From: Avibacterium gallinarum
GTDB taxonomy: Bacteria > Pseudomonadota > Gammaproteobacteria > Enterobacterales > Pasteurellaceae
Assembly: GCF_002921135.1 (NCBI RefSeq)
Contig: NZ_PQVJ01000019.1
Span: forward strand, 62,001 to 126,000
Direction: 5' to 3'
DNA: 64,000 bases
Numbering within the stretch: position 1 is the stretch's first letter; every line of letters starts with the position of its first letter. The notes under the pieces were generated by a model. That model did no database searches, was not told the origin of the DNA, and saw nothing but the letters and a program-made list of their open reading frames with translations. The translations under genes were made by a program, and so were the position numbers. This document shows, one piece after another, positions 49,624-60,428 of the stretch.

Positions 49624-50922
49624 ATGTCATTTAATATTGAAACAACTCAAGGTCTTGAGCGTCGTGTAACTATCACCGTTCCTGCTGAAACCGTAGATCA
49701 AGCGGTGCGTGAAGAATTAAAACGTGTCGCAAAAAATGCACGCGTAGATGGTTTCCGTAAAGGTAAAGTTCCACCACATATTATTGAAAAACGTTTTGGT
49801 GCATCTGTGCGTCAAGATGTGTTAGGTGATTTATTACAAAAACACTTCTTCAACGTGCTTGTAGATAGCAAAGTGAATCTTGCTGGTCGTCCAAGTTTCA
49901 ATGTTGAACAGTTTGAAGCAGGTAAAGATCTTGTTTTCACTGCCACCTTTGAAGTGTATCCAGAAGTAGAATTAAAAGGTTTAGATCAAATTAAAGTAGA
50001 AAAACCTGTTGTTGAAATCAGCGAAGCAGACATTGATAAAATGGTTGATGTGTTACGCAAACAGCAAGCAACTTGGGAAGAAACTCAAGAGCCAGCAAAA
50101 GCCGATGATCGTGTAACCATTGATTTCGTTGGCACTGTTGATGGCGAAGAATTTGAAGGCGGAAAAGCAACAGACTTCGTATTAGCAATGGGCCAAGGCA
50201 GAATGATCCCTGGTTTTGAAGAAGGTATCATTGGCCACAAAGCTGGTGATCAATTTGATATTGATGTCACTTTCCCTGAAGAATATCACGCAGAAAACTT
50301 AAAAGGTAAAGCAGCGAAATTCGCTATTACCTTGAAAAAAGTAGAAGTGATGGTATTGCCTGAATTAACAGACGAATTCGTAGCAAAATTCGGCCCGAAC
50401 ACTAAAACTGTGGCAGATTTACGCGCAGAAATCGCGAAAAATATGCAACGTGAATTGAAAAATGCGTTAACTGCACGCGTTAAAAATCAAGTTATCGAAG
50501 GGTTAATTGAACAAAATCCAATTGATGTACCAGCTGCAGCCGTTGAACAAGAAATTGAAGTGCTACGCCAACAAGCAGTGCAACGTTTTGGTGGCAATGC
50601 ACAACAAGCGGCACAATTACCACGCGAATTATTTGAAGAGCAAGCAAAGCGCCGCGTTCAAGTTGGCTTATTGCTTTCTGAAGTGATCGCATCAAATGAA
50701 TTAAAAGCGGACGAAGCACGCGCTGACGCAATGATTCAAGATATTGCTTCTGCTTACGAACAACCAGCAGAAGTAGTGGAATACTACAAAAACAACAAAG
50801 AATTAATGAACAATATTCGTAACGTTGTTTTAGAAGATCAAGCCATTGATGCCGTGTTAGCGAAAGCACAGGTAACTGAAAAACCAGCATCATTTGATGA
50901 AGTAATGAATCCACAAGCATAA
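49624..50922 (+). CDS. tig: Trigger factor
   Basis: Ribosome-bound chaperone with prolyl isomerase activity, 432 residues as in E. coli. The N-terminal ribosome-binding signature is [17 protein letters not shown]; the FKBP domain lies near [20 protein letters not shown]; the C-terminal helical cradle runs to the end. TTGAGGTAAC precedes the ATG. It is followed by clpP and clpX in the conserved tig-clpP-clpX order, with a hairpin between tig and clpP. Confidence 0.98.
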   Translation: MSFNIETTQGLERRVTITVPAETVDQAVREELKRVAKNARVDGFRKGKVPPHIIEKRFGASVRQDVLGDLLQKHFFNVLVDSKVNLAGRPSFNVEQFEAGKDLVFTATFEVYPEVELKGLDQIKVEKPVVEISEADIDKMVDVLRKQQATWEETQEPAKADDRVTIDFVGTVDGEEFEGGKATDFVLAMGQGRMIPGFEEGIIGHKAGDQFDIDVTFPEEYHAENLKGKAAKFAITLKKVEVMVLPELTDEFVAKFGPNTKTVADLRAEIAKNMQRELKNALTARVKNQVIEGLIEQNPIDVPAAAVEQEIEVLRQQAVQRFGGNAQQAAQLPRELFEEQAKRRVQVGLLLSEVIASNELKADEARADAMIQDIASAYEQPAEVVEYYKNNKELMNNIRNVVLEDQAIDAVLAKAQVTEKPASFDEVMNPQA

Positions 50923-50944
50923 TTTGCTGTAACTTATTGATTTC

Positions 50945-50985
50945 AAAGTGCGGTCGTTTTTTTCACAAAAATGACCGCACTTTTG
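50945..50985. terminator. Terminator after tig with inverted uptake signals
   Basis: AAAGTGCGGTC...GACCGCACTTT, an 11-bp stem followed by TT. It would at least partly separate tig from clpPX. Confidence 0.85.
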
Positions 50986-51092
50986 TTATATAATTCACCC
51001 TTCAAGTGGCTTGAACTTAACTCAGTGTAAAGCAATGGTTTAAATTCAATTTACTATAATTTTTATAACCCTTTGATAGAAAAGGAAAACCA

Positions 51093-51695
51093 ATGGAGAA
51101 TACAATGGCTTTAATTCCTATGGTGGTTGAACAAACCGCGCGTGGCGAACGTTCTTACGATATTTATTCACGTTTATTAAAAGAGCGTATTATTTTTCTA
51201 AGCGGTCAAGTTGAGGACAATATGGCGAATTTAATCGTGGCTCAACTGCTGTTTTTAGAATCAGAAAATCCAGATAAAGATATTAGCCTGTATATTAATT
51301 CACCGGGCGGTGTAGTAACGGCAGGAATGGCAATTTATGACACAATGCAATTCATCAAACCTGATGTGCGTACCCTATGTATTGGGCAAGCCTGCTCAAT
51401 GGGCGCATTTTTGTTAGCGGGCGGTGCACCAGGTAAACGTGCAGCATTGCCAAATGCACGCGTGATGATTCACCAACCGTTAGGTGGCTATCGCGGACAA
51501 GCTTCGGATATTCAAATCCACGCACAAGAAATCTTGAAAATTAAGCATACTTTAAATGAAAGATTAGCGTTTCACACAGGACAGCCTTTTGAAAAAGTGG
51601 AACAAGATACCGACCGCGATAATTTTATGGCCGCCGAAGAAGCGAAATTATACGGTTTAATTGATGAAGTATTAGTGAAAAGAGAAACGGAATAA
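51093..51695 (+). CDS. clpP: ATP-dependent Clp protease proteolytic subunit
   Basis: Serine protease of the ClpXP/ClpAP machine, 200 residues. Catalytic Ser is in [11 protein letters not shown] and His in [11 protein letters not shown], with the Asp in the late block [10 protein letters not shown] propeptide-like N-terminus is shorter than in E. coli. AAAGGAAAACC before ATG 51093 supports that start; MALIPM (51105) is close to the mature end. It is three bases upstream of clpX. Confidence 0.97.
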   Translation: MENTMALIPMVVEQTARGERSYDIYSRLLKERIIFLSGQVEDNMANLIVAQLLFLESENPDKDISLYINSPGGVVTAGMAIYDTMQFIKPDVRTLCIGQACSMGAFLLAGGAPGKRAALPNARVMIHQPLGGYRGQASDIQIHAQEILKIKHTLNERLAFHTGQPFEKVEQDTDRDNFMAAEEAKLYGLIDEVLVKRETE

Positions 51696-51698
51696 GTT

Positions 51699-52931
51699 AT
51701 GACAACAGAACAACAGCTCCATTGCTCAATGTGCGGCAAGGAGCGCAGTGAAGTGCAAAAATTGATCGCAGGTGAAGACGGCGCGATTTGTAACGAATGT
51801 ATTGAGCTTTGCCATAATTTGCTGGTTGATGCTGAAAAGCAAGAGCAAGCGGAAGCAAATCAAACCACAGAATTACCAACCCCACACCAAATTCGCGCCC
51901 ATTTAGATGATTATGTTATCGGGCAAGATTATGCCAAAAAAGTGCTAGCGGTAGCGGTATATAATCACTACAAACGCCAGCAAGTAGGGTATAAATCAGA
52001 TGACGTGGAATTAGGTAAAAGTAACATTTTGCTAATTGGCCCAACAGGAAGCGGAAAAACCTTGCTCGCGGAAACCTTAGCAAGAACCTTAAATGTGCCT
52101 TTCGCAATGGCAGATGCCACCACGCTAACCGAAGCAGGTTATGTGGGGGAAGATGTGGAAAACGTGCTGCAAAAATTATTGCAAAATTGTGATTATGACA
52201 TCGAAAAAGCAGAAAAAGGCATTATTTACATTGATGAGATTGATAAAATCACGCGTAAATCTGAAAACGCCTCAATCACTCGTGATGTATCAGGGGAAGG
52301 CGTGCAACAAGCCTTGCTGAAATTAATTGAAGGCACAATTTCGTCTATTCCACCACAAGGCGGACGCAAACATCCACAGCAAGAAATGTTACGCCTTGAT
52401 ACGTCTAAGATCTTGTTTATTTGTGGTGGCGCGTTTGCAGGCTTAGAAAAAATTGTAGAAAAACGTGTTCACGTTGGCAGTGGTATCGGTTTTGGCGCGG
52501 AAGTAAAAGGGCAGAACGATAAAGCCACGCTGACCGAATTATTCACTCAAGTTGAGCCAGACGATTTAATGAAATTTGGCTTAATTCCAGAGTTTATCGG
52601 ACGTTTACCTGTGATCGCACCCCTTGCAGAATTAGATGAAGAAGCCCTTATTCAAATTCTTACCGAGCCGAAAAACGCACTTACTAAGCAATATCAAGCC
52701 TTGTTTGGGTTTGAAAATGTTACCCTTGAATTTACTCGCGAAGCCTTAGTGGCAATGGCGAAGAAAGCGTTAGAGCGTAAAACTGGCGCACGCGGCTTGC
52801 GTTCTATCGTAGAAGGCTTGCTGCTTGACACAATGTATGACTTGCCATCAATCGAAAATCTTGAAAAAGTGATTATTGATGAAAATACCGTTGTGGATAA
52901 TGAACCGCCGAAAATGATTTACAAATCTTAA
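51699..52931 (+). CDS. clpX: Clp protease ATP-binding subunit ClpX
   Basis: 410-residue AAA+ unfoldase that recognises substrates (for example ssrA-tagged) and feeds ClpP. The N-terminal zinc-binding domain has two Cys pairs (CSMC and CNEC). It also has Walker A GPTGSGKT, Walker [10 protein letters not shown], the pore loop and IGF-like LFGFEN tripeptide region near residue 270-340, and sensor 2 GARGLRS. The start codon lies three bases after the clpP stop, so they are coexpressed. Confidence 0.97.
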   Translation: MTTEQQLHCSMCGKERSEVQKLIAGEDGAICNECIELCHNLLVDAEKQEQAEANQTTELPTPHQIRAHLDDYVIGQDYAKKVLAVAVYNHYKRQQVGYKSDDVELGKSNILLIGPTGSGKTLLAETLARTLNVPFAMADATTLTEAGYVGEDVENVLQKLLQNCDYDIEKAEKGIIYIDEIDKITRKSENASITRDVSGEGVQQALLKLIEGTISSIPPQGGRKHPQQEMLRLDTSKILFICGGAFAGLEKIVEKRVHVGSGIGFGAEVKGQNDKATLTELFTQVEPDDLMKFGLIPEFIGRLPVIAPLAELDEEALIQILTEPKNALTKQYQALFGFENVTLEFTREALVAMAKKALERKTGARGLRSIVEGLLLDTMYDLPSIENLEKVIIDENTVVDNEPPKMIYKS

Positions 52932-52954
52932 GGCAAAAGGCTTAAATGCGTCTA

Positions 52955-53002
52955 AAATAAGTGCGGTGGAAATTTTTCAATTTTTCCACCGCACTTATTT
53001 TT
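52955..53002. terminator. Terminator between clpX and rluC
   Basis: AAATAAGTGCGGTGGAAA pairs with TTTCCACCGCACTTATTT, an 18-bp stem made from inverted uptake signals between convergent genes. Confidence 0.92.
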
Positions 53003-53988
53003 TAGCTAAATTTTTGTTGGCGTAAGCGTTTTAAAATCTCTTTGAGCTTACTTTCAAGTGGCGCAGTGAATGTTAAGGTTTCCTGCGTTTTCGGGTGTTC
53101 AAGGCGAATGGCATAAGCGTGCAAAAACAACCGATCTAAACCTAATTCCGTCATTTTGCTATCAAACTGTTTATCGCCATATTTGCTGTCTAAGGCGATA
53201 GGGTGGCCTGCGTATTGTGTATGTACGCGAATTTGGTGAGTTCGCCCAGTAACAGGGGACGCTTTTACCAAGGTAGCATTGTCATAGCGTTCTTCAATGC
53301 TAAATAAGGTTTCTGACGGTTTGCCTTGCTCGCTTACGCACACAATCCGCTCTCCGCCAGCTAATTCATTTTTCAGCAAGGGCGCTTTGATCGCTTTGCA
53401 GTGAGATTGCCATTGCCCACGCACTAAGGCGAGATAATCTTTGCGTACTGTTTTATTACGCAGTTGCTCGTGCAAATGACGCAACGCCGAGCGTTTTTTC
53501 GCCACTAATAAAATGCCTGAAGTATCCCGATCTAAACGATGAACTAACTCTAAAAAACGTGCTTCAGGACGCAATGCTCTTAAGGCTTCAATCACGCCAA
53601 AATCTAATCCACTGCCACCGTGTACCGCAATGCCCGAAGGCTTATTGAGTACCAATAAGGCATCATCTTCAAAAATAATTTGCTGTTCTAATTGCGCAAC
53701 TTTGTTGAGCTTTTTCGATACTGGCGCTTGCGTTTTCTCACTCACACGCACAGGCGGCACGCGCACTACATCACCGCTTTGTAGTTTATATTCTGGCTTA
53801 ATTCGTCCTTTATTGACCCGCACTTCGCCCTTGCGCAAAATGCGATAGATTAAACTTTTCGGCACGCCTTTGAGCTTATTTAACAAATAGTTATCAATGC
53901 GTTGCCCCGCTTCATCTTCGCTAATCTGCAACATTTTTACGCTAGGATTTACAATTTTTTCATCAGTTTTTTTCGACATTGGTTTCAT
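53002..53988 (-). CDS. rluC: 23S rRNA pseudouridine synthase RluC
   Basis: Makes pseudouridines at positions 955, 2504 and 2580 of 23S rRNA in E. coli. The 328-residue protein has an N-terminal S4 domain (GQRIDNYLLNKLKGVPKSLI) and the catalytic RluA-family motif with Asp in VHRLDRDTSGILL, then GRTHQIRVHTQY. AAGGATAAA precedes ATG 53988; the frame is open to 54024. RluC rather than RluD is favoured because it is divergent from rne, as in E. coli and relatives. Confidence 0.93.
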   Translation of the reverse strand: MKPMSKKTDEKIVNPSVKMLQISEDEAGQRIDNYLLNKLKGVPKSLIYRILRKGEVRVNKGRIKPEYKLQSGDVVRVPPVRVSEKTQAPVSKKLNKVAQLEQQIIFEDDALLVLNKPSGIAVHGGSGLDFGVIEALRALRPEARFLELVHRLDRDTSGILLVAKKRSALRHLHEQLRNKTVRKDYLALVRGQWQSHCKAIKAPLLKNELAGGERIVCVSEQGKPSETLFSIEERYDNATLVKASPVTGRTHQIRVHTQYAGHPIALDSKYGDKQFDSKMTELGLDRLFLHAYAIRLEHPKTQETLTFTAPLESKLKEILKRLRQQKFS

Positions 53989-54419
53989 TTTATCCTTTGC
54001 AAAATTGGGCGGATTATAGCACAAATGAGCGGATTTACCTTGCTAAAAAATCCCTATCGTTAGATAATAGAGCGAATTTTTGCCAGCTTACTGGGAAAAA
54101 TGAAATAAACGCAAAGACAACGCCGCAAACGGCATAAGACGTTGTTTTATAAAATAAATTTTGTCCAAATTAATTTTGTTACTGCGATAACAGAATAAAA
54201 AACAGACAATAAGTGTGATAAAAATCACCCACGCTTGCAAAATAATTATTTCAGTCATTTTGTTTGTATCGAAAATTGTTCTTCGATAACGCAATCAATG
54301 CACCCAGCAACTGACAGTCGAGAGAATGACATTTTGCGACAGACACGAGGTCGATTGCGAAGCCAAAGTGCGGTGGTTTTTTATGACAAATTTAAGATGA
54401 AAATATAAGAGAAAATCGA
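53989..54419. promoter_or_regulatory. rluC-rne divergent region and probable rne leader
   Basis: 431 bases between divergent genes. A nested hairpin lies at about 54115-54147: GACAACGCCG-CAAA-CGGC...GTTGTTTT. An uptake signal lies at about 54366. In E. coli the long structured rne 5' UTR lets RNase E control its own mRNA, and this region has the right size and place for such a leader. A minus-strand frame of 68 codons (54088-54294) covers it, but I do not regard it as a gene. Confidence 0.45.
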
Positions 54420-57260
54420 ATGAAAAGAATGTTAATCAACGCAACCCAAAAAGAAGAGTTGCGTGTTGCCCTCGTTGATGGGCAACGTTTGTTCGACTTG
54501 GACATTGAAAGTCCAGGCCACGAACAAAAAAAGGCCAATATTTATAAAGGCCGCATCACCCGTGTTGAACCTAGCCTTGAAGCCGCATTTGTTGATTACG
54601 GTGCGGAACGCCATGGTTTCCTTCCTTTAAAAGAAATTGCTCGTGAATACTTCCCTGCGGATTATGTGTATCAAGGTCGCCCAAATATTCGTGATATTTT
54701 GCACGAAGGGCAAGAAGTTATCGTTCAAGTAAACAAAGAAGAACGTGGCAACAAAGGGGCGGCGCTCACCACTTTCGTTTCCTTAGCAGGTAGCTATTTG
54801 GTGATTATGCCAAATAATCCAAGAGCTGGCGGAATTTCTCGCCGCATTGAAGGGGAAGAACGTTTAGAATTAAAAGAAGCCTTAAGCTCGCTTGATGTGC
54901 CAGAAGGTGTGGGGTTAATCGTGCGTACCGCCGGCGTGGGCAAATCCCCAGAAGAATTACAATGGGATTTAAAAGTCCTATTACACCATTGGGAAGCCAT
55001 TAAACAAGCCTCTGAAAGCCGTCCCGCGCCATTTTTAATTCACCAAGAAAGTGATGTGATTGTCCGCGCGATTCGTGATTACTTACGCCGTGATATTGGC
55101 GAAATTTTGATTGATAATCAGAAGGTTTATGAAAAAGCCAAAGCACACATTAAATTAGTGCGTCCTGATTTCATTAATCGCGTTAAACTCTATCAAGGCG
55201 AAGTGCCATTATTCAGCCATTATCAAATTGAATCGCAAATTGAATCAGCGTTCCAACGTGAAGTGCGTTTACCGTCTGGCGGCTCAATTGTGATTGATGT
55301 GACTGAAGCGCTCACCGCTATTGATATTAACTCGGCACGCTCAACCCGTGGCGGCGACATTGAAGAAACCGCGCTCAACACTAACCTTGAAGCGGCTGAT
55401 GAAATCGCGCGTCAGTTACGCTTGCGTGATTTAGGTGGCTTAATTGTTATCGACTTCATTGATATGACCCCAATTCGTCATCAACGTGAAGTGGAAAATC
55501 GTATGCGTGATGCGGTGCGTCAAGATCGTGCGCGTATTCAAATTAGCCGTATTTCTCGTTTTGGCTTATTAGAAATGAGCCGTCAGCGTTTAAGCCCGTC
55601 TTTAGGGGAATCTTCCCATCACGTTTGCCCGCGCTGTCAAGGCACAGGGAAAATTCGTGATAACGAATCACTCTCTCTGTCTATTTTACGTTTATTGGAA
55701 GAAGAAGCGATCAAAGAAAACACCAAACAGGTTCACACTATTGTGCCGGTGCAAATTGCTTCTTACCTGCTTAATGAAAAACGTAAAGCCATTAGCAGCA
55801 TTGAAAGACGCCATAACGTAGATATTGTGGTTGCCCCAAATGAGGCAATGGAAACACCGCATTTCAGCGTATTCCGTGTGCGCGAGGGTGAAGATGTTCA
55901 CGAGTTAAGTTATAACTTAGCCAAATTACATCAAGATCAAGATGATAATTTTGCCGCAGAAGAATCTTTGGTTACGCGCAATATTGAAACCGCGGCAGTA
56001 ACTACTGAAAGCGTGCTAGAAAATGCAGCGGTATCTTTAGCGATTGAAACGCCAGCGCCAATGCCTGTGGCGAAGAAGGAAAATAAACCTTCATTAATTT
56101 CGCGTATTTTAGCGAAAATTAAATCGCTCTTTGTGGAAGAAAAAGAAACAAAGAAAACGCCAAATCGTTCTAATAAAAACAACCGCCGCCGCAATCAAGA
56201 ACGCCGCAACACGCGCCGTAATCGTAATGAAAATGGGCGTAATGTGGAAGATAAGCGTCAAGAGAAAGTGGTGGAACAAGAAACACGTTCGTCCCGTAAG
56301 GCAAAAAAAGCACAAGCTGATGAAAACCAGCAAAATCATCTTGTTGAAACTAAGGTGATTGAAGAAGTGATTGAGCAAGCGCAACCACGCCGCCAACGCC
56401 GTGATTTACGCAAAAAGGTGCGTGTTGCCGAAGTGCAAGAACCTGTTGCACCAACAACAGAAACAGCAGAAGTGGTGGAAACGCGCCAAGTTGCAGCATT
56501 ACCTGTTCAAAAAGACGCTGTTGAAGTCAATGCAGTAGAAAATGTGGTAACGCCAGCACTTGAAATTGAGGAAAATACAGAGAGCGGTGAAAAACGTCGC
56601 GATAATCGTCGCCGTTTACCACGTCATTTACGCGTGAATAATCCTCGCCGTCGCCGTCAATCGCAAGGCGAAGAAAAATCACCAATGCCATTATTTGCCG
56701 CCGTAGCATCACCAGAATTAGCCAGTGGTAAAGTGTGGATTGATAGCAATGTATTTACCAATAATAAAGGCAATGCGTTTTTATCCGTAGATGAATTGCT
56801 TGAGCAACAAAATAATCAATCAGAAGCTGCAGTGGTAACGCCGGCGACGAAATTGATTGTGCAAAACAGTGCTGATGAACCTAAACCATTAGCGGGATTT
56901 ATTACCCAGCCTGCGAATGAATCGGTGGAGAAGAAAGTTCAGGCTTCTTTACAGCGTTTAAATTCAGTGAGTGCAGAGCCTGCGGCTAATGCAGTGGAAG
57001 AGTTTTCTCAACCAGCAAAAATTGAGGAAAAAACCGACCGCACTTATGAATTTACAGGGCGTTTAGGTACGGTATCCGCCGTGGAGCATACCAAAGCGCA
57101 AATGACCTTGGCGAAAGCGATTGAAAGTGAAAATACGGCTTATCCAATCGTGCAATGGAAAGAGTCGCGCTATTATTTTTATGGGCGTGGTTCGGCTGGT
57201 CATCATAGTGCGATTAGCCACGTTTATTCCGAGCCAACCAAAGCGGTAGCCGAAGAATAA
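54420..57260 (+). CDS. rne: Ribonuclease E
   Basis: Essential endoribonuclease and degradosome scaffold, 946 residues. The N-terminal catalytic half has an S1 domain ([19 protein letters not shown]), the DNase I-like part with metal-binding Asp in [17 protein letters not shown] and IVIDFIDM, and the zinc-link CPRCQGTG near residue 404. The C-terminal half is of low complexity: arginine-rich segments ([18 protein letters not shown] near residue 585; [13 protein letters not shown]) that bind RNA, and Glu/Val-rich linkers. A conserved last segment reaches [20 protein letters not shown]. It is shorter than E. coli (1061), mainly in the scaffold. Confidence 0.97.
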   Translation: MKRMLINATQKEELRVALVDGQRLFDLDIESPGHEQKKANIYKGRITRVEPSLEAAFVDYGAERHGFLPLKEIAREYFPADYVYQGRPNIRDILHEGQEVIVQVNKEERGNKGAALTTFVSLAGSYLVIMPNNPRAGGISRRIEGEERLELKEALSSLDVPEGVGLIVRTAGVGKSPEELQWDLKVLLHHWEAIKQASESRPAPFLIHQESDVIVRAIRDYLRRDIGEILIDNQKVYEKAKAHIKLVRPDFINRVKLYQGEVPLFSHYQIESQIESAFQREVRLPSGGSIVIDVTEALTAIDINSARSTRGGDIEETALNTNLEAADEIARQLRLRDLGGLIVIDFIDMTPIRHQREVENRMRDAVRQDRARIQISRISRFGLLEMSRQRLSPSLGESSHHVCPRCQGTGKIRDNESLSLSILRLLEEEAIKENTKQVHTIVPVQIASYLLNEKRKAISSIERRHNVDIVVAPNEAMETPHFSVFRVREGEDVHELSYNLAKLHQDQDDNFAAEESLVTRNIETAAVTTESVLENAAVSLAIETPAPMPVAKKENKPSLISRILAKIKSLFVEEKETKKTPNRSNKNNRRRNQERRNTRRNRNENGRNVEDKRQEKVVEQETRSSRKAKKAQADENQQNHLVETKVIEEVIEQAQPRRQRRDLRKKVRVAEVQEPVAPTTETAEVVETRQVAALPVQKDAVEVNAVENVVTPALEIEENTESGEKRRDNRRRLPRHLRVNNPRRRRQSQGEEKSPMPLFAAVASPELASGKVWIDSNVFTNNKGNAFLSVDELLEQQNNQSEAAVVTPATKLIVQNSADEPKPLAGFITQPANESVEKKVQASLQRLNSVSAEPAANAVEEFSQPAKIEEKTDRTYEFTGRLGTVSAVEHTKAQMTLAKAIESENTAYPIVQWKESRYYFYGRGSAGHHSAISHVYSEPTKAVAEE

Positions 57261-57279
57261 TCGCTTTCCTGATTGAATT

Positions 57280-57317
57280 AAAACCGAGCATTAATATTCT
57301 TAATGCTCGGTTTTTTG
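57280..57317 (+). terminator. rne terminator
   Basis: AAAACCGAGCATTAA-TATTC-TTAATGCTCGGTTTT, a 15-bp perfect stem followed by T. Confidence 0.93.
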
Positions 57318-57424
57318 TTTAAGCCCTAATCAAGTTGCTGTAAAAAAAAGCAATCAATTTAATTTTTATTTTCTTGCTTGACTTGGTATAGCAAAATTCG
57401 TATTATTCACCTCGCTTAAATCAC

Positions 57425-57514
57425 GGAGGAATGGTCGAGTGGTTGAAGGCACCGGTCTTGAAAACCGGCGAGGGTTTACGCCCTCCGTGAGTTCGAATCT
57501 CACTTCCTCCGCCA
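57425..57514 (+). tRNA. tRNA-Ser (anticodon UGA)
   Basis: 90 bases with the acceptor stem GGAGGAA / TTCCTCC, discriminator G and encoded CCA (57512-57514). The anticodon stem CCGGT...ACCGG surrounds TGA at 57459-57461. A long variable arm GCGAGGGTTTACGCCCTCCGT-like (in pieces GAGGG / CCCTC) and the T arm GTGAGTTCGAATCTCAC complete a class II serine tRNA. It decodes UCA (and other UCN). A hairpin GCCCTC/GAGGGC follows. Confidence 0.97.
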
Positions 57515-57527
57515 TCAAATTCTTGAG

Positions 57528-57556
57528 AAAGCCCTCCTTAATAAGAGGGCTTTTTC
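57528..57556 (+). terminator. tRNA-Ser terminator
   Basis: AAAGCCCTC...GAGGGCTTT followed by T's, 13 bases after the tRNA. Confidence 0.85.
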
Positions 57557-57811
57557 TTTATCTAAAATTTTATTTGTTATTTTCTGTTCAGGGTTATTAC
57601 GAAATTCTTTTCATTTTGTCATCTCCCGTTTTTCCTGAATAAAAATCTTTAAACCACTTTAAAATACAGTGATGAAAGGCATTGTGAAAATTGTTCTTAC
57701 CTAATCGCAGTGTGGAATTCATTGTGCTGTTTTAGGAAAATGCCAGCATCGCTTACGTGATCAAGCTTGCTTTGGGGCGTTAATAATGGAACGAAAGAAA
57801 GGAAAAGCATT
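57557..57811. other. Intergenic region after tRNA-Ser
   Basis: AT-rich. I see no further gene or clear element until the small membrane-protein frame. No duplicated tRNA end that would mark an integration site is visible. Confidence 0.4.
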
Positions 57812-57961
57812 TTGTTTAAGCACAATATTCAAATCAAATTGGTTGGTAAGATCAGTAATAACACAGCAAATCAGGTGGCAAAACTGTTTGCTGTTGCGGC
57901 GTTGATTATCGCGTTCGCTGTGTTGTTGGGAATAGGGGCGACATTGTTCAGTTATTTTTAG
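57812..57961 (+). CDS. Small single-span membrane protein (hypothetical)
   Basis: 49 codons starting at TTG (MFKHNIQIKLVGKISNNTAN...). AAAGGAAAAG lies about eight bases before it, which decides the TTG; the longer frame from 57767 has no ribosome site. The C-terminal half is one strongly hydrophobic helix (FAVAALIIAFAVLLGIGATL). The gene is followed by a good terminator at 57991-58028. No family recognised; reality is supported only by ribosome site, composition and terminator. Confidence 0.5.
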   Translation: MFKHNIQIKLVGKISNNTANQVAKLFAVAALIIAFAVLLGIGATLFSYF

Positions 57962-57990
57962 TCAGTCAATGTTTTCATTCGGCAAAAAAT

Positions 57991-58028
57991 AAGTGCGGTG
58001 GAAAATTTGGAAATTTTTCACCGCACTT
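57991..58028. terminator. Terminator between the small protein and aspA
   Basis: AAGTGCGGTGGAAAATTT pairs with AAATTTTTCACCGCACTT, inverted uptake signals between convergent genes. Confidence 0.9.
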
Positions 58029-58049
58029 AATTATTTTTGTTAAATGTAA

Positions 58050-59477
58050 TTATTCTTCTTCAATAAAGCGAGTGGCTTTGTAACGCGGATTCATCAGATT
58101 TTCTAAAGAGAGAATATCGTCAAGTTGCTCTTCTGTGAGTAAGCCACGTTCTAGTACCACTTCGCGCACGCTTCTTCCTGTTTCTGCACAAATCTTACCA
58201 ACAATATCACCATTGTGGTGGCCGATAAACGGATTGAGATAAGTAACAATGCCGATAGAATTTAATACATAGTTACGGCACACGTCTGCGTTCACGGTGA
58301 TGCCATTCACGCATTTATCACGCAAGTTCACACACGCATTGCTGAGAAGTGAAATGGATTCAAACATTGCTTGACCAATCACCGGTTCCATTACGTTGAG
58401 CTGTAATTGCCCAGCTTCTGCGGCGAAAGTCACGGTGGTGTCGTTACCGATCACTTTAAAGCACACTTGGTTCACCACTTCTGGCACAACTGGGTTTACT
58501 TTGGCTGGCATAATGGACGAACCTGCTTGTAATTCTGGCAAGTTGATTTCATTTAGCCCTGCTCTTGGGCCTGAAGATAAAAGACGTAAGTCATTACACA
58601 CTTTGGATAATTTCACCGCAGTGCGTTTTAATGCACTATGCACCATCACATAAGCGCCACAGTCGGAAGTGGCTTCGATTAAGTTTTCAGAAGGTACGCA
58701 AGGCAGTTGGCTGACTTCAGCAAGGTATTTCACCGCCAGTTCCGCATAGCCTTCAGGGGTGTTTAACCCCGTACCAATGGCGGTTGCGCCAAGATTGACT
58801 TCAAGCAGTAATTTTGCTGTGCGTTTTAGGTTACGCACTTCTTCTTCCAATAACACGGAGAAAGCTTTAAATTCTTGCCCTACGGTCATTGGCACGGCAT
58901 CTTGTAATTGGGTGCGTCCCATTTTTAGCACATCGGCAAACTCTTTGGCTTTGGCTTCAAAACCTTTTTGTAGATAACGGATATTTTTCAGCAAGTGCAT
59001 AATGCTGTTATATACCGCAATGCGGAAGCCCGTTGGGTAGGCGTCATTGGTGGATTGGCTGGCATTAACGTGATCCATTGGATCGATAATGTCATATTCA
59101 CCTTTTTTATGCCCGAGCAATTCCAACGCAAGGTTGGCGATCACTTCATTGGTGTTCATATTCACGGAAGTACCTGCACCGCCTTGATACACATCTGTTG
59201 GGAATTGATCCATACAGCGTCCATTTTCTAGCACTTCATCGCAGGCTTTGACAATGGCATTGGCAATTTTTTTCGGAATTGCCCCTAGCTCGCCATTGGC
59301 TAGCGCGGTGGCTTTTTTCACCATCACCATTCCGCGTACAAATTCTGGCACGTCAGAGATGGTATCATCTGAAATGTTGAAATTTTCCATTGCGCGCAAT
59401 GTGTGAATGCCCCAATAGGCATCATTTGGCACTTCGCGTTCACCTAATAAATCCACTTCAATACGAGTATCTTTCAT
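58050..59477 (-). CDS. aspA: Aspartate ammonia-lyase (aspartase)
   Basis: Converts L-aspartate to fumarate and ammonia, feeding fumarate respiration. At 475 residues it has the superfamily signature [15 protein letters not shown] with the flexible catalytic Ser loop, [15 protein letters not shown], and [13 protein letters not shown]. These aspartase-type blocks separate it from fumarase C. The frame extends to 59522, but AAGGAAATTATT before ATG 59477 decides the start. An FNR/CRP-like box lies about 63 bases upstream. Confidence 0.97.
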   Translation of the reverse strand: MKDTRIEVDLLGEREVPNDAYWGIHTLRAMENFNISDDTISDVPEFVRGMVMVKKATALANGELGAIPKKIANAIVKACDEVLENGRCMDQFPTDVYQGGAGTSVNMNTNEVIANLALELLGHKKGEYDIIDPMDHVNASQSTNDAYPTGFRIAVYNSIMHLLKNIRYLQKGFEAKAKEFADVLKMGRTQLQDAVPMTVGQEFKAFSVLLEEEVRNLKRTAKLLLEVNLGATAIGTGLNTPEGYAELAVKYLAEVSQLPCVPSENLIEATSDCGAYVMVHSALKRTAVKLSKVCNDLRLLSSGPRAGLNEINLPELQAGSSIMPAKVNPVVPEVVNQVCFKVIGNDTTVTFAAEAGQLQLNVMEPVIGQAMFESISLLSNACVNLRDKCVNGITVNADVCRNYVLNSIGIVTYLNPFIGHHNGDIVGKICAETGRSVREVVLERGLLTEEQLDDILSLENLMNPRYKATRFIEEE

Positions 59478-59538
59478 AATAATTTCCTTATGCTCGGTTG
59501 TTCGTGAAATCATTATAGTCATTTCATTAGGCGAAAAA

Positions 59539-59554
59539 ATTGAGCTAGATCACA
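59539..59554. promoter_or_regulatory. FNR/CRP-like box upstream of aspA
   Basis: TTGAG-CTAG-ATCAC (59540-59553) is FNR-like with two changes. On the other strand, TGTGA-TCTAGC-TCAAT is a good CRP-like site. The layout resembles the box upstream of adhE. Confidence 0.6.
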
Positions 59555-59636
59555 TTGCGAAAAAGGGATCTAAGATATTAATTTATCGCTAGAATTAGAT
59601 TTTTTTGTGCTTCAAGGCGGAAAGCATTTTATCGCC

Positions 59637-60428
59637 TTAACAGGAAAGCGAAAAAATGTTCCTTAAACTTAATGCAATGCCGTCTTCATCATTGCTCGCA
59701 GTGATTTGTTTGGCAATGCGTTTAATTTCCTCTGGTGAATTGCCCATTGCAATGCCTAAGCCCACATATTGCAGCATATCAAGATCATTAAAATTATCGC
59801 CAAAAGCAATGATGTCTGCTTTATCTACGGCTGCTCGCTGTGCCATAAATTGAATGGCATTGGCTTTGGTCGCCGCTTTGTTCATTATTTCTAAATATTC
59901 TTTTTTAGAACGGTGAATAGAAAGCTGTGGAAATTGTTGTTTAAGCAAAGGCTCAATTTGCTCAATCTGTGTCGCTTCGCCCATTAATAAAATTTTGTGT
60001 ACGTTACTTAAATGTTGCGGTTTTTCTTTTGCTTTTAGCCCTGTGATGTCGCTTTCTTGCTTAATCCAATGGCTGTCTAAATCTGTGGTAAACCAATCAA
60101 GATGAGAATAATAGCTCACTGAAAGCGTAGGGTGCTGGGCTAAGATCTGATCCAGTTGAAGCAAAAGCGTATTTTCTAAGGTGATGGAATAAAGTGCGGT
60201 GAGATTTTTGTCTAAAATTAATGCCCCGCTGTAGCAGACAATTTCATTTTCATTATGAAGTTGTTCCATATAAGGCAAAATGGCGTAAGGGGGGCGCGCG
60301 GAAACAGGAATAAAAGGAATGCCTTGCTGCATAATGCGTTGTATGGCTTGTGCCGTTGCTGAGCTAATTTGATGTTGGCTATTTAGCAAGGTGCCGTCCA
60401 TATCTGAGAAAACCATTTTATATGTCAT
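59637..60428 (-). CDS. Cof-type HAD-superfamily phosphatase
   Basis: 263 residues. The HAD nucleophile motif DMDGTLL is near the N-terminus. The cap domain of type C2B lies in the middle, with the conserved Lys around ATKANAIQFM. The metal-binding motif IAFGDNFNDLDMLQYVGLGIAMGN is near the end (pieces FGDNFNDLDML and GLGIAMGN). It likely dephosphorylates sugar phosphates or similar small molecules; its substrate is not predictable, though it is divergent from a sugar PTS operon. AAGGAGTAAAGACA precedes ATG 60428. Confidence 0.88.
   Translation of the reverse strand: MTYKMVFSDMDGTLLNSQHQISSATAQAIQRIMQQGIPFIPVSARPPYAILPYMEQLHNENEIVCYSGALILDKNLTALYSITLENTLLLQLDQILAQHPTLSVSYYSHLDWFTTDLDSHWIKQESDITGLKAKEKPQHLSNVHKILLMGEATQIEQIEPLLKQQFPQLSIHRSKKEYLEIMNKAATKANAIQFMAQRAAVDKADIIAFGDNFNDLDMLQYVGLGIAMGNSPEEIKRIAKQITASNDEDGIALSLRNIFSLSC

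Noticed and set aside
54088-54294. 68-codon minus-strand frame with one hydrophobic stretch
   Set aside because: It lies in the probable rne leader, the start is uncertain, and no conservation evidence is available. A start at its Met13 is conceivable but unsupported.
57439-57642. 67-codon frame over the serine tRNA
   Set aside because: It begins inside the tRNA and crosses its terminator.
57515-57811. Integrated element at the serine tRNA
   Set aside because: No integrase gene and no duplicated tRNA 3' end lie nearby.
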